NCBI GenBank assembly: GCA_021770095.1
Contig: JAETRQ010000003.1
Coordinates: forward strand, 62,001 to 126,000
DNA from: Eubacteriaceae bacterium
GTDB taxonomy: Bacteria; Bacillota; Clostridia; Oscillospirales; Acutalibacteraceae
Direction of reading: 5' to 3'
DNA length: 64,000 bases
Shown here: piece after piece, positions 1 to 7,769 of the stretch
How the letters are laid out: every line of letters starts with the position of its first letter
Position numbering within the stretch: position 1 is the first letter of the stretch
The notes under the pieces: generated by a model
What the model saw: only the letters and a program-made list of their open reading frames with translations
Told to the model about the DNA's origin: nothing
The model's database searches: none
Position numbers and translations under genes: made by a program

Positions 1-632
1 AGAATAATCGGATTTTCTTTCGTAATATGGAGTTCTTCCATAACCTGACGGCAGATTTCAACAGCGTTATCCATTTCTGTGCCTGTAAAGCTTTCAGGAC
101 TGTATTCAAATCTGATATTGGTTTCAGGATTTGTTTTCTTTTGTTCTTCTGTTAATTCGTAGATTAATTTTGCACCTTTCACAGCAATGTCAATCACACC
201 CTGCATATCGGTTTTGAATACAACTTTCCTTTGAAGGGTGGATGTGGAATTGTAAAAATGCACAATAACATTCTTTGCACCTTTGATTGCTTCAAATGTT
301 TTTTTGATAAGATGTTCTCTTGCCTGAACAAGCACCTGAATGGTAACATCATCAGGGATATATCCGCCGTCAATCAGTGTTCTTAAAATTTCATATTCTG
401 TTTCACTTGCAGAAGGGAATCCGACTTCAATCTCTTTAACACCGATTTTAACGAGAGTGGAGAAAAGTTCAAGTTTTTCCTGCAAATTCATTGGGTCAAC
501 AAGTGCCTGATTGCCGTCGCGCATATCAACTGAGCACCAGATAGGTGCTTTTGTAATTGTTTTGTTCGGCCATGTTCTGTCAGGGATGTTTATCGGCTGG
601 AAGCCGACGTATTTTTCATAACCTTTTTTCAT
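1..632 (-). CDS. leuA: 2-isopropylmalate synthase, N-terminal part (runs off window)
   Basis: This enzyme condenses acetyl-CoA with 2-ketoisovalerate, the committed step of leucine synthesis in the cytoplasm. About 210 codons are visible, starting MKKGYEKYVGFQPIN, followed by the HMGL-type barrel motif WCSVDMRDGNQALVDP (metal and substrate binding) and KEIEVGFPSASETEYE. The opening and spacing fit the long LeuA class of roughly 550 residues, so about 60 percent lies beyond position 1. A purine-rich ribosome-binding site (GGAGATT) precedes the ATG at 632. The T-box leader just upstream explains its regulation. Seen: motifs and leader. Known: family function. The identification is firm; only the C-terminal allosteric domain cannot be checked. 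Confidence 0.95.
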   Translation of the reverse strand, partial: MKKGYEKYVGFQPINIPDRTWPNKTITKAPIWCSVDMRDGNQALVDPMNLQEKLELFSTLVKIGVKEIEVGFPSASETEYEILRTLIDGGYIPDDVTIQVLVQAREHLIKKTFEAIKGAKNVIVHFYNSTSTLQRKVVFKTDMQGVIDIAVKGAKLIYELTEEQKKTNPETNIRFEYSPESFTGTEMDNAVEICRQVMEELHITKENPII

Positions 633-671
633 AATAATCTCCTTCCATATTTGCACAGGAGCAAAAATAAA

Positions 672-890
672 GCCCCTATACATTATAAGTATAGGGGCGT
701 AATGTTTTACGCGGTACCACCCTATTTCAGCAGTAGGTTAAACTGCCCTTTAGCATCAATCAATGCCTTTGCCTGTAACGCGGCAAAACGGCTGTTCCTA
801 TTTATTCCTATTCAAAACAGCAACTCCGCAGAGAGCTATGCACCGTATAATATGTATCGGCTTACACCAACCGCCGACTCTCTGAAACTA
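672..890 (-). promoter_or_regulatory. T-box leader with intrinsic terminator upstream of leuA
   Basis: The minus strand carries the T-box core AGGGTGGTACCGCG (710-723). It is followed by a terminator stem GCCCCTATA/TATAGGGGC (672-680 with 690-698) and a T-rich tract. Upstream, CAGAGAG near 884 and a complementary CTCTCTG fit the base of Stem I, with TCGGC/GCCGA inside. Uncharged tRNA should stabilise the antiterminator and turn on leuA. Leu specificity is inferred from the gene; I could not assign the specifier codon confidently. Confidence 0.93.
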
Positions 891-993
891 AATTATAAGG
901 TCTTTTTCTGCTTCTTAGTTTTTATGTGGGTAATATTAAATTGTAAAAATATTATATCAAAATATTTTGATTTGTCAAGTGGGTATATTTTTA

Positions 994-1638
994 TTACAGT
1001 AAAGAATATCCGTATCCGTTTGCAATGGCGTCCACGCGTTCTCCTGCTTTGCAGTGCGGGCAGTCATGCGGAGTGTATGCCTCATATCCCGGAACATCTT
1101 CCTGTGTGAATATTGTATTCACTTCAATCCCTTCAATTACCGGTGTTGCTGAGAAGATTGATGTCACTCCTGCGACTTTACCGCCGTAATACAAAACACT
1201 TTCCATTGCTCTTTGCACTGTTTTACCGCTTGTTATACAAGAAATCAGGATAACAACATCTTTGCCGCTGATAAGTTTCTTCAGATTATCACGGAATATG
1301 ATGTTGCCTGATGCATCATATTCAGGTCCCAAAACATAAACCGTATTACCTGGGTTAGGATTGAGCATACTCGGCCGTGAAAGTTCATGTGCAAGATAAG
1401 CACCAAGTGCCTGCGTTTCATAAAGGCACAGAACAGTGTCTACGTTTATATTTCTTTCAGTATAATACTGAGCCATCAGCATTGCTGCATCAACCGAAAC
1501 ATTGTGATTATGTTTTATGTCAGATGTTCCGATATAATAATTGAGATGGCTTGATGCTGAAATAAAATGACCCGGCATTGCGTGTATGAATACTCGTTCG
1601 TCTCTGTGTGATGTGATTGTGTAAACCGGTTTGTCCAT
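994..1638 (-). CDS. Orotate-phosphoribosyltransferase-like protein
   Basis: A 214-residue protein of the type I phosphoribosyltransferase fold. Near residue 128 a hydrophobic strand leads into a PRPP-loop-like segment (KDVVILISCITSGKT), and the C-terminus has a CPHCKAGERVDAIANGYGY tail seen in PyrE-like proteins. The usual acidic pair before the PRPP loop is replaced by SCIT, so true orotate phosphoribosyltransferase activity is uncertain. It could be a paralogue working on another base or a regulatory form. It stands alone on the minus strand, convergent with nothing, upstream of the leuA leader. Confidence 0.7.
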   Translation of the reverse strand: MDKPVYTITSHRDERVFIHAMPGHFISASSHLNYYIGTSDIKHNHNVSVDAAMLMAQYYTERNINVDTVLCLYETQALGAYLAHELSRPSMLNPNPGNTVYVLGPEYDASGNIIFRDNLKKLISGKDVVILISCITSGKTVQRAMESVLYYGGKVAGVTSIFSATPVIEGIEVNTIFTQEDVPGYEAYTPHDCPHCKAGERVDAIANGYGYSLL

Positions 1639-1784
1639 ATGGTATGCTCCTTTTATATTTATTATATTAATTTTACATTAGTTATATCATTTTTTCAACC
1701 AATGTCTATGTACAAAATATGATCAATTATTTGTGGAAAATAGACAAAGCGATAAAATGATACTGAACCAAAAGAAAATTCAAA

Positions 1785-1818
1785 CCCCATTGCTGCCGAA
1801 TAACAATGGGGATTTTTT
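1785..1818. terminator. Intrinsic terminator after GH43 gene
   Basis: Perfect 8-bp stem CCCCATTG (1785-1792) and CAATGGGG (1804-1811). On the plus strand it is followed by TTTTTT and on the minus strand by a T-rich stretch. It lies directly after the GH43 stop. Confidence 0.8.
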
Positions 1819-1826
1819 ATATATAA

Positions 1827-2768
1827 TTAAATTTTATCTTTATATCTTTCTGCTGTTATAATACCGTCATTGACATGGAGTTTACAGATTCTGGCATTTC
1901 TTCTGTCGCCCTCGAGTCCGTCATCTTCAATATCCCTTGCGTGGTATACAGCATACCATTGGTCTTTGTATTTTATCATGGAATGGTGGCCTGTGCCTTC
2001 TTCAAACTCATTTGCTTTGAGGACAGGGGAATACGTTTTATCGTCAGGGAATTTTTCAAATTTAATTTTGGTTAAATCTGTTTCGTCTGTTTTGGCACGT
2101 GCATATCCGATATAATAAGTCGGCTGCTGGTAGCAGTTGCCGGAATACATGACGTACTGCCAGTCACCTTCTTTAAAATAGAATGCACCTTCAATTGTGT
2201 GCCAGTCAACACCTTTTTTGTATCTGTCTTTCATATAAACATCTTCATCAAGTGTCGGTACGATTACAGGCACAGGTTCGCCTTTGGCAGTCATCGGGTC
2301 AATGAGTTTGTCAACAACAATATATGTTCCGGGTCTGTCACCGTCAAATCGGTTAGTGGAATAAAAGATGAACATACCGTCTTCATTCTTAACCACATGT
2401 GAGTCGATTGAAAATGGGTGAAGCAGCTGTTTTGCATTTTCAAACGGACCAAGCGGACTTTTGCTGCTTGAAACATGCATTGTCTGTCTGTGTCCTCCCT
2501 GGTCAGGTGTGTCTTCATAAAATTCAAATGAGCAGTACATATAATATGTTCCGTCAACCTCAATAACTGAAGGTGCCCAGAAATCTTCAACATCAGGGAA
2601 GGTGAATACTCTGCCGCAGAAATTCCATTTTCCGAATAAATCATCTGATTCATAAGCATAAATACCGTCGGCACCTGTTGTGTAAATATAAAATTTACCG
2701 TTTGTTTCAAAAATAAAAGGGTCAGCCTGACCGATGTAATTTTCTTTATCAATTTCAAGTAAATGCAT
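1827..2768 (-). CDS. Glycoside hydrolase family 43 protein
   Basis: A 313-residue five-bladed beta-propeller glycosidase, probably removing arabinose or xylose from plant polysaccharides or oligosaccharides. Expected GH43 acidic residues are visible: the base Asp in QADPF (residue 16), the middle Asp in FSIDSHVV, and the acid Glu in WHTIEGAFYF. There is no signal peptide, so it likely acts inside the cell on imported oligosaccharides. The start ATG sits 2 bases after a 19-bp inverted repeat that contains its GGAG ribosome-binding site. The exact substrate cannot be read from sequence. Confidence 0.92.
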   Translation of the reverse strand: MHLLEIDKENYIGQADPFIFETNGKFYIYTTGADGIYAYESDDLFGKWNFCGRVFTFPDVEDFWAPSVIEVDGTYYMYCSFEFYEDTPDQGGHRQTMHVSSSKSPLGPFENAKQLLHPFSIDSHVVKNEDGMFIFYSTNRFDGDRPGTYIVVDKLIDPMTAKGEPVPVIVPTLDEDVYMKDRYKKGVDWHTIEGAFYFKEGDWQYVMYSGNCYQQPTYYIGYARAKTDETDLTKIKFEKFPDDKTYSPVLKANEFEEGTGHHSMIKYKDQWYAVYHARDIEDDGLEGDRRNARICKLHVNDGIITAERYKDKI

Positions 2769-2770
2769 AG

Positions 2771-2819
2771 CAAAACTCCATATAGTATATTTTGCGATAT
2801 TATACTATATGGAGTTTTG
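2771..2819. promoter_or_regulatory. 19-bp perfect inverted repeat covering the GH43 ribosome-binding site
   Basis: Arms 2771-2789 and 2801-2819 are perfect reverse complements (core CTCCATATAGTATA) around an 11-base loop. On the minus strand the second arm ends in ATATGGAGTTTTGCT directly before the GH43 ATG. The hairpin would therefore bury the GGAG ribosome-binding site, and it can also act as a transcription terminator for the DUF1284-bioY unit or as an operator. Confidence 0.75.
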
Positions 2820-2845
2820 TATTACAATAGATATTTGTATAATTA

Positions 2846-3154
2846 TTAAATATTTTTACAGATATAAAACCAAGAGCAATCACTGCAAATATTTTTTGGG
2901 AAAGGTATTTCACCTTGTTCCATTGCCGATTTTACCATACTGTCATATCGGCTGACTTTCTCTTCGTCAGCACATTTGCCGTCAATATTATTAGGACAGA
3001 CCAGGCATATATCATCACATTCCTCAACAAGAATGTAATCATTATTTTTTAAACTTTGTTTTACTTTTTCTAAATTCACACAGAAATCATGGCTGTATCC
3101 ATTGCCTTGGTATCTCGGAATACACATCAGATGGTGGTATCTTATCTTTATCAT
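2846..3154 (-). CDS. DUF1284 domain protein (cysteine-rich)
   Basis: A 102-residue protein beginning IRYHHLMCIPRYQGNGYS, the typical RPHHLLC-like opening of DUF1284. It has Cys residues near 11, 25, 46, 50, 53, 60, 89, 92 and 98, suggesting a metal or Fe-S site. It overlaps the end of bioY by 4 bases (ATGA), so the two are translationally coupled. DUF1284 genes often sit beside biotin transporters, but the function is unknown; a role in biotin supply is inference from context. Confidence 0.88.
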   Translation of the reverse strand: MIKIRYHHLMCIPRYQGNGYSHDFCVNLEKVKQSLKNNDYILVEECDDICLVCPNNIDGKCADEEKVSRYDSMVKSAMEQGEIPFPKNICSDCSWFYICKNI

Positions 3155-3720
3155 TTTATAAATCTTTTCAGTCTGTTGGTGAGTATTGCTGCGATTGCAA
3201 TTTTAACTGCATCGGGAATTAAGAAAGGAATGACACACCAACCGAGTATGGTTGCGATGGATGCGGGGTCATTATCTTTTGCATATACAACGGCAAACCA
3301 TACTGTGCCGAATGCATAACACACAAGTATACCGATAACCATTGAAAGAATCATAGGCAAAAGTTTACCCTTGCATCTATCGGATACAAATCCGACAATC
3401 AGTGCAGTGAATATAAAGCCCACAATATAACCGCCTGTTGAACCTAAAAGAATTCCTATTCCGCTTGTGAATTCTGAAAAAACAGGTACACCGATTGCAC
3501 CGATAAGAATATATATGATAGTTGCAATTGTTCCTCTTTTCATACCCAGCAGTCCTGCAACCAAGCATATTGCCATGGTTTGGAGTGTAATCGGTACAGT
3601 CAGCGGGATTGAAATCCATGAACATATTGCAATAATTGCAGCTGACACACCGATATAAGCAAGGTCCACTATTCTGAATTTATTCTTTTTTTGTTCTTTT
3701 TTTATTTCTGTTTTACGCAT
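3151..3720 (-). CDS. bioY: Biotin transporter BioY (ECF S component)
   Basis: A 189-residue membrane protein with about six transmembrane segments and the BioY signature regions VPITLQTMAICLVAGLLG and GSTGGYIVGF. As an S component it captures biotin and works with a shared energy-coupling module encoded elsewhere. I chose ATG 3720 because GGAGAAATGCT precedes it; an upstream ATG at 3774 has no such site and overlaps the operator. A BirA-type site lies 48 bases upstream. The family call is secure. Confidence 0.94.
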   Translation of the reverse strand: MRKTEIKKEQKKNKFRIVDLAYIGVSAAIIAICSWISIPLTVPITLQTMAICLVAGLLGMKRGTIATIIYILIGAIGVPVFSEFTSGIGILLGSTGGYIVGFIFTALIVGFVSDRCKGKLLPMILSMVIGILVCYAFGTVWFAVVYAKDNDPASIATILGWCVIPFLIPDAVKIAIAAILTNRLKRFIK

Positions 3721-3767
3721 AGCATTTCTCCATTCTTTTTTAGAGATTATGCCACTGTGCATTTTAA

Positions 3768-3799
3768 TTGTCAACTAAATTTTGATAAAAGGTTTACAA
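3768..3799. promoter_or_regulatory. BirA-type biotin operator upstream of bioY
   Basis: TTGTCAAC (3768-3775) and GTTTACAA (3792-3799) form a near-perfect inverted repeat separated by 16 bases. This matches the BirA consensus of Firmicutes (TTGTTAAC with a 14-16 base spacer and GTTAACAA). Its place before bioY supports repression by biotinyl-AMP-bound BirA. Confidence 0.8.
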
Positions 3800-3805
3800 T
3801 TGAAT

Positions 3806-5038
3806 TTATCTGACAGACAGAGTTTGAAATTTGTGGTCGTCAAACGGATTGAAATGGCCGAGTTTTTGGTCACACAAAACAGTTGCTTTTTGAATACAAA
3901 AGTTGCCGTATCGGTTCTTTAATTTATCTACTGCTGTTTCAAGCCGCTCGAGTTTTTCTCGTTTTTCGGCAGAGCCTGACAAATCAAACTGCACAACAGC
4001 ATCATAGTCAAAATCTGTGACTGCAAGCCCTAAACTCCTGATAGGATGTTTCCAGTTATAATTGGCTTTAAATAATTTCATTGCATTTTCAACAAATTCA
4101 TTGCTCACATTGGTAGGAAATTCCATTTTGCATTGGCGGATGAAACTGTCAAGTTGGTTATCCCTTATTTGTATTGATAAAGTTGTTCCTTTTAAGTTGT
4201 GTTCTCTCATCCTTTTTGCGACACTTTCTGCCAGCACGGTGAAAACAATTTTAACATCTTTATCGTTTTTCAAATCCCGTACAGTCGTTGTTGAATTACC
4301 GATGCTTTTTATATCCCGTGCAGCACTCATATGTCTGACGGGTGAGGTGTCCTGTCCGTTTGCATATCTTTTTAACATAAGTCCGTTTTTGCCGAGTATG
4401 TTTTTCAAAAATTTATCATCGGCATTGGCAACATCACCTATTGTGTATATGCCGTATGAATTGAATTTTTTTGTCGTTGCTTTGCCTATCATCAGCAGGT
4501 CACTGCACGGCAGCGGCCATACAATATTTTTGTAATTGTTCTTGTTTATAACGGTTACTGCATCAGGCTTTTTATAATCAGAACCGAGTTTGGCAAAAAT
4601 TTTGTTGTAACTCAGTCCGATGCTTACTGTAATACCGACTTCTTCTTTCACTCTTTTTCTGATTTCCTGAGCGATTTCATACCCGTTTCTGTAAAAATCA
4701 CCGGTTACATCCAGCCAATTCTCGTCAAGTCCGAATGGTTCAATAAGGTCTGTATAGTCCTCTAAAATTTTTCGAACCTTTTTTGAAAATTCAACATATA
4801 CAGGAAAATTCGGCGGAACGATGATTAATTCAGGGCATTTCTGCCGTGCTTTCCATAGCGGTTCACCAACTGTAAGATTATATTTTGATGCAATTTCATT
4901 TTTTGTGAGTATGATTCCGTGTCTTGTTTCTTCACTTCCGCCGACCGCAACAGGTTTGTCTTTTAACTCCGGATGAAGATAACATTCAACACTTGCATAG
5001 AATTTGTTGCAGTCAACATGTAAAATTTCTTTTTCCAT
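3806..5038 (-). CDS. dinB: DNA polymerase IV (Y family)
   Basis: A 410-residue translesion polymerase. The N-terminal ILHVDCNKFYASVE contains the first catalytic Asp. The second catalytic motif reads PFGLDENWLDVTGD, a variant of the usual SIDEAYLD, with the Asp-Glu pair kept. An HhH-like thumb and the little-finger region follow, with normal length for DinB. Two LexA-like boxes precede it, so it is expected to be induced by DNA damage. The gene stands alone. Function is well supported. Confidence 0.93.
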   Translation of the reverse strand: MEKEILHVDCNKFYASVECYLHPELKDKPVAVGGSEETRHGIILTKNEIASKYNLTVGEPLWKARQKCPELIIVPPNFPVYVEFSKKVRKILEDYTDLIEPFGLDENWLDVTGDFYRNGYEIAQEIRKRVKEEVGITVSIGLSYNKIFAKLGSDYKKPDAVTVINKNNYKNIVWPLPCSDLLMIGKATTKKFNSYGIYTIGDVANADDKFLKNILGKNGLMLKRYANGQDTSPVRHMSAARDIKSIGNSTTTVRDLKNDKDVKIVFTVLAESVAKRMREHNLKGTTLSIQIRDNQLDSFIRQCKMEFPTNVSNEFVENAMKLFKANYNWKHPIRSLGLAVTDFDYDAVVQFDLSGSAEKREKLERLETAVDKLKNRYGNFCIQKATVLCDQKLGHFNPFDDHKFQTLSVR

Positions 5039-5056
5039 ATTCTTTTAACTCCTAAC

Positions 5057-5089
5057 CGAACATATGTACTATAATAGAACAATTGTTCT
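5057..5089. promoter_or_regulatory. Two LexA (SOS) boxes upstream of dinB
   Basis: CGAACATATGTACT (5057-5070) is one mismatch from the CGAAC-N4-GTTCG box. AGAACAATTGTTCT (5076-5089) is a perfect palindrome with the GAAC-N4-GTTC core. Both lie within 55 bases of the dinB start. The same core recurs in the prophage at 32050. Confidence 0.82.
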
Positions 5090-5175
5090 GTTTTGTCAAT
5101 ACGGAATAAAACTCTTGCTAAAAATTACTATATCGTTTATACTAATAGATAGTAACAACTAACTCAGGTGGATAT

Positions 5176-5886
5176 ATGGCTATTTATGATATTGCAGGGT
5201 TAAAAGTGAATATTGTCAATCCTCACGGCAGGACCGAAAAACAGGCGGTCCCTTATCTTGCTGCGGACCAAAGTGAAAATCAGCATATTGATATTACGAT
5301 TGATATTACGGATAAGCGCATCAAAGAGGCTATGGCAGAACATCCTGAACTTCGTCAGGATGATTGGGAATATATGCTTACGGGTTCTGATTTTTATACT
5401 GAACTGATTAATTTCAACGGTATTCTGCTTCATTCCTCGTGTATTGTTGTGGATGATATGGCATATGCTTTTTCTGCTGACAGCGGAACAGGGAAGTCAA
5501 CGCATACGCAGTTGTGGCTTGATTACTTTGGTGATCGGGCATATATGCTCAATGATGATAAACCTGCAATCAGAATAATCGGTTCAAAGGTTTATGCCTG
5601 CGGAACGCCGTTCAGCGGTAAATATGATTATTCCACACCTAAGGTGGTTGAACTTGCGGGCATCTGTTTCCTTGAACGAAGTACGGAAAACTGGATAAAA
5701 CAGGCGGATACAGCAAAAGCGGTGTTCAATATTTTTTCCCAAACGGTGCGCAAACTGAATCGGGACAAAATGGATAATCTGTTCAATGTGATTGAAGAGA
5801 TTTTTGCCAAAGTTCCTCTTTATGAACTTGGCTGCAACATCAGTCAGGATGCAATGCTTACTTCATATAATGCAATGAAAAGATAG
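5176..5886 (+). CDS. HPr-kinase/PEPCK-like P-loop protein
   Basis: A 236-residue protein with a P-loop SADSGTGKSTHTQLW near residues 99-113 and MLNDDKPAIRI (a Walker-B-like, HprK-type DD) shortly after, on a PEP-carboxykinase-like fold. True HPr kinases are longer and carry a separate N-terminal domain; this is the shorter clostridial type of unknown substrate. A ribosome-binding site CAGGTGG precedes the ATG. The next gene follows after 23 bases, so they may be cotranscribed. The target is unknown; the nucleotide-binding fold is clear. Confidence 0.75.
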   Translation: MAIYDIAGLKVNIVNPHGRTEKQAVPYLAADQSENQHIDITIDITDKRIKEAMAEHPELRQDDWEYMLTGSDFYTELINFNGILLHSSCIVVDDMAYAFSADSGTGKSTHTQLWLDYFGDRAYMLNDDKPAIRIIGSKVYACGTPFSGKYDYSTPKVVELAGICFLERSTENWIKQADTAKAVFNIFSQTVRKLNRDKMDNLFNVIEEIFAKVPLYELGCNISQDAMLTSYNAMKR

Positions 5887-5909
5887 TACTTTACATTAAA
5901 GAGGAAAAT

Positions 5910-6299
5910 ATGGAATTTAAAGAATTTCAGTATATTTGTAAACTGAATACAGACTATCTTGAAACGGAATTCGGCAAACTTTCAACAGATGATTTGATTC
6001 TTACCCATGAGAGAGATGCTCATATCAAAGAACGACATGAAACAGATTATAAAATATTTTATCAGTGTATATTTGACGTGATTGAAATTCCTGATTTGAT
6101 TTTGAAGGATTCTAAAAACAAAAATACCGTTTTTTACATAAAATATATTGAAGAAACAAATATCAATATTGTAGTGCGGTTATCATTAGAAACAGATAAT
6201 AATGATTATAAAAATTCAATCATAACCGCCTATCGTTTGGGCGCGAAAAATTTAAAACGATTTAGAAAAAATCATAAAACTATTTACAATCGGGAATAA
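5910..6299 (+). CDS. PBECR-type (phage barnase/EndoU/ColicinE5/RelE-like) nuclease domain protein
   Basis: A 129-residue single-domain protein. The segment LILTHERDAHIKERH, followed by PDLIL, an NTVFYIKYI strand, a RLSLETDNNDYKNSIIT region and KRFRKNHKTIY, matches the layout of the PBECR nuclease families found on phage MuF and polymorphic toxins. RNase activity is inferred from the family. Here it stands alone in the chromosome with no obvious antitoxin; the preceding gene encodes an HPr-kinase-like protein. Confidence 0.62.
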   Translation: MEFKEFQYICKLNTDYLETEFGKLSTDDLILTHERDAHIKERHETDYKIFYQCIFDVIEIPDLILKDSKNKNTVFYIKYIEETNINIVVRLSLETDNNDYKNSIITAYRLGAKNLKRFRKNHKTIYNRE

Positions 6300-6329
6300 A
6301 TCGTTTATAATAAAGATACAATAAGAAAG

Positions 6330-6447
6330 ATGACTTTAGAAGTAGAGAGCGTGCTGCTACGCACCCTTGGGGTCAAAAGAAATGTGGAATTGGCACCACC
6401 ACCGTAAGTCGTTATGAAGGGAAGTCCTGTATCAGGGCTTCTTTTTT
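6330..6447 (+). ncRNA. Candidate structured RNA ending in an intrinsic terminator
   Basis: Between the PBECR gene and the convergent ProX gene lies a roughly 110-base stretch with clear helices: GTGC/GCAC near 6350, and GTGG before TGGCACCA with CCAC after it. It ends in the terminator GAAGTCCTG/CAGGGCTTC (6421-6429, 6433-6441) with a T run. No protein fits. It has AGAGAG and TGGCACC as in T-boxes but lacks the T-box core and a downstream gene. I cannot name the RNA. Confidence 0.3.
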
Positions 6448-6456
6448 ATTTTATCA

Positions 6457-6498
6457 TAAAAAAAGAACCCATATTACACTTGTCGGTGCAAATGGGTT
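6457..6498 (-). terminator. Intrinsic terminator of the ProX/glycosylase operon
   Basis: Stem AACCCAT (6466-6472) with ATGGGTT (6492-6498). On the minus strand it is followed by a run of T residues. Confidence 0.75.
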
Positions 6499-6522
6499 AT
6501 CTTATGTAGAATATATATTTTC

Positions 6523-7074
6523 TTAGTTTTCATTATAATCCGGCAATTCGACTAAGGTCGGTTCGTGGTTAACTGCCGGCAGGAATTTTTCAAGTATATC
6601 TTTTGTTTGGAACTTCAGGCTTGATGTACTTACACATGGGTGACAGCCGAGCGTTTCTTCATCAATAACATCTTTGTCAATCAAAAGACGGATATGATTT
6701 TCTGTATCGTTCATAAGTCCCATAATGGATACTGCCCCCGGTTTGATGTTCAGATATTTTTCCATATATTCTGCATCTGCGAATGACAGGCGTGAGCATC
6801 CGATTTGTTTTGTAATATCCTTAGTTTTGAACGGCTTGTCGCCCGGCATCATCAAAAGATAAAATTCCGTTTTTGTTCTGTTGCACAGGAATAAATTTTT
6901 GCATATCAATGTGCCTAATATTTTATCAATTTCATTGCACACTTCCATTGTGTTTGCTTCCTCGTGGTCGGTGCGGTAATATTCAATGTTCAGTTCGTCA
7001 AGCAGGTCATAGACCTTTATTTCTTTTTCAAGTCTGCCTGTTTCGTCGGTTGGTCGTCCTTTTTGCAATTCCAT
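6523..7074 (-). CDS. YbaK/ProX-type aminoacyl-tRNA deacylase
   Basis: A 183-residue free-standing editing domain that hydrolyses misacylated tRNA (prolyl-tRNA-synthetase-associated family, probably Ala-tRNAPro). The fold is recognised from KNLFLCNRTKTEFYLLMM, a central VSIMGLMND segment and the GCHPCVSTSSL motif that holds the catalytic GxxxP-like loop. It is the second gene of a minus-strand pair, 6 bases after the glycosylase stop. The exact mischarged substrate is inferred. Confidence 0.88.
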   Translation of the reverse strand: MELQKGRPTDETGRLEKEIKVYDLLDELNIEYYRTDHEEANTMEVCNEIDKILGTLICKNLFLCNRTKTEFYLLMMPGDKPFKTKDITKQIGCSRLSFADAEYMEKYLNIKPGAVSIMGLMNDTENHIRLLIDKDVIDEETLGCHPCVSTSSLKFQTKDILEKFLPAVNHEPTLVELPDYNEN

Positions 7075-7080
7075 ATTTAT

Positions 7081-7563
7081 TTACTCCTGTTTGATTTTTT
7101 CATTCCAGTATTGGTATAAGTTCTCTTCGCTCCATCTTGCGTTTGCAGGACTTGTTGACGGAAGGCAGATTGCCTCAATGCCAATATCTTTTTCAATATA
7201 CTTTTTGTACAGTGATTCTGCTTTTTTGCCATTGACAAATATCTTTTTTATATTAGAATGATTAATTATTATACTTATATCATTAGGTACAACATTTTTT
7301 ATCGTACTGTCTGCCGAGCCTGTCACTTCACACGAATGGATAACATCCCATAGTGCAAAATGATTGTCAAGAATCATTCTTGTCTTTTCATCCGCATTTT
7401 TCGGCAGGTCACAGCAGCATATTTTTGCCATAACTTTCCAAAACCTGTTCTGTGCATGGGCATAGAAGAACTTTTCTTCCCTTGACTTAACAGAAGGGAA
7501 AGTACCTAATATTAATATTTCTGATTTATTATCATATATTGGTTTAACCGGATGAATAAGCAT
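7081..7563 (-). CDS. Hypoxanthine-DNA glycosylase (DNA-deoxyinosine glycosylase, UDG superfamily)
   Basis: A 160-residue base-excision repair enzyme that removes deaminated adenine. Signature motif I, LGTFPSVKSREEKFFYAHA, followed by QNRFW and the C-terminal LPSTSPANARW, fits the family 6 (HDG) uracil-DNA-glycosylase superfamily. Normal length for the family. It is first in the pair with the deacylase; both are housekeeping quality-control enzymes. Identification is strong. Confidence 0.9.
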   Translation of the reverse strand: MLIHPVKPIYDNKSEILILGTFPSVKSREEKFFYAHAQNRFWKVMAKICCCDLPKNADEKTRMILDNHFALWDVIHSCEVTGSADSTIKNVVPNDISIIINHSNIKKIFVNGKKAESLYKKYIEKDIGIEAICLPSTSPANARWSEENLYQYWNEKIKQE

Positions 7564-7642
7564 ATAGCATCACCTTCATATATTATATACTTATATATAA
7601 TCTTAGTCAAAATAAAATTTTAAAAAAATTGCAGATATTTTT

Positions 7643-7672
7643 CACAATCCTGTATTGAAAAACGATATAGTA
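7643..7672 (+). promoter_or_regulatory. Probable ECF-sigma promoter 1
   Basis: CACAATCC (7643-7650) and CGATATAGTA (7663-7672), with start-to-start spacing of 20. The same pair with the same spacing recurs at 8408. This is the architecture of an extracytoplasmic-function sigma promoter. Confidence 0.55.
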
Positions 7673-7769
7673 TTATGAAGGGGTATTTTGATATTAAAAT
7701 TTTAAATGGAATTAATCATTTGATTAGCTTATTCAGTTTTCGATTAATAATTGAAGGTAGGAATTTGTA

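Noticed and set aside
672-890. Naming a Leu specifier codon in the T-box
   Set aside because: The Stem I internal loop could be drawn in more than one way, so leucine is inferred only from the downstream gene.
651-1109. A 152-codon ORF on the plus strand
   Set aside because: It overlaps the leuA T-box leader and the end of the PRTase-like gene and has no protein-like pattern.
5126-5140. A minus-strand CGATATAGTA that could be a third ECF-type promoter
   Set aside because: There is no CACAATCC-like element at the required distance. It is probably chance.
6330-6447. A T-box riboswitch
   Set aside because: The TGGCACC and AGAGAG motifs are present, but the 14-base T-box core is absent and the next gene is on the other strand.
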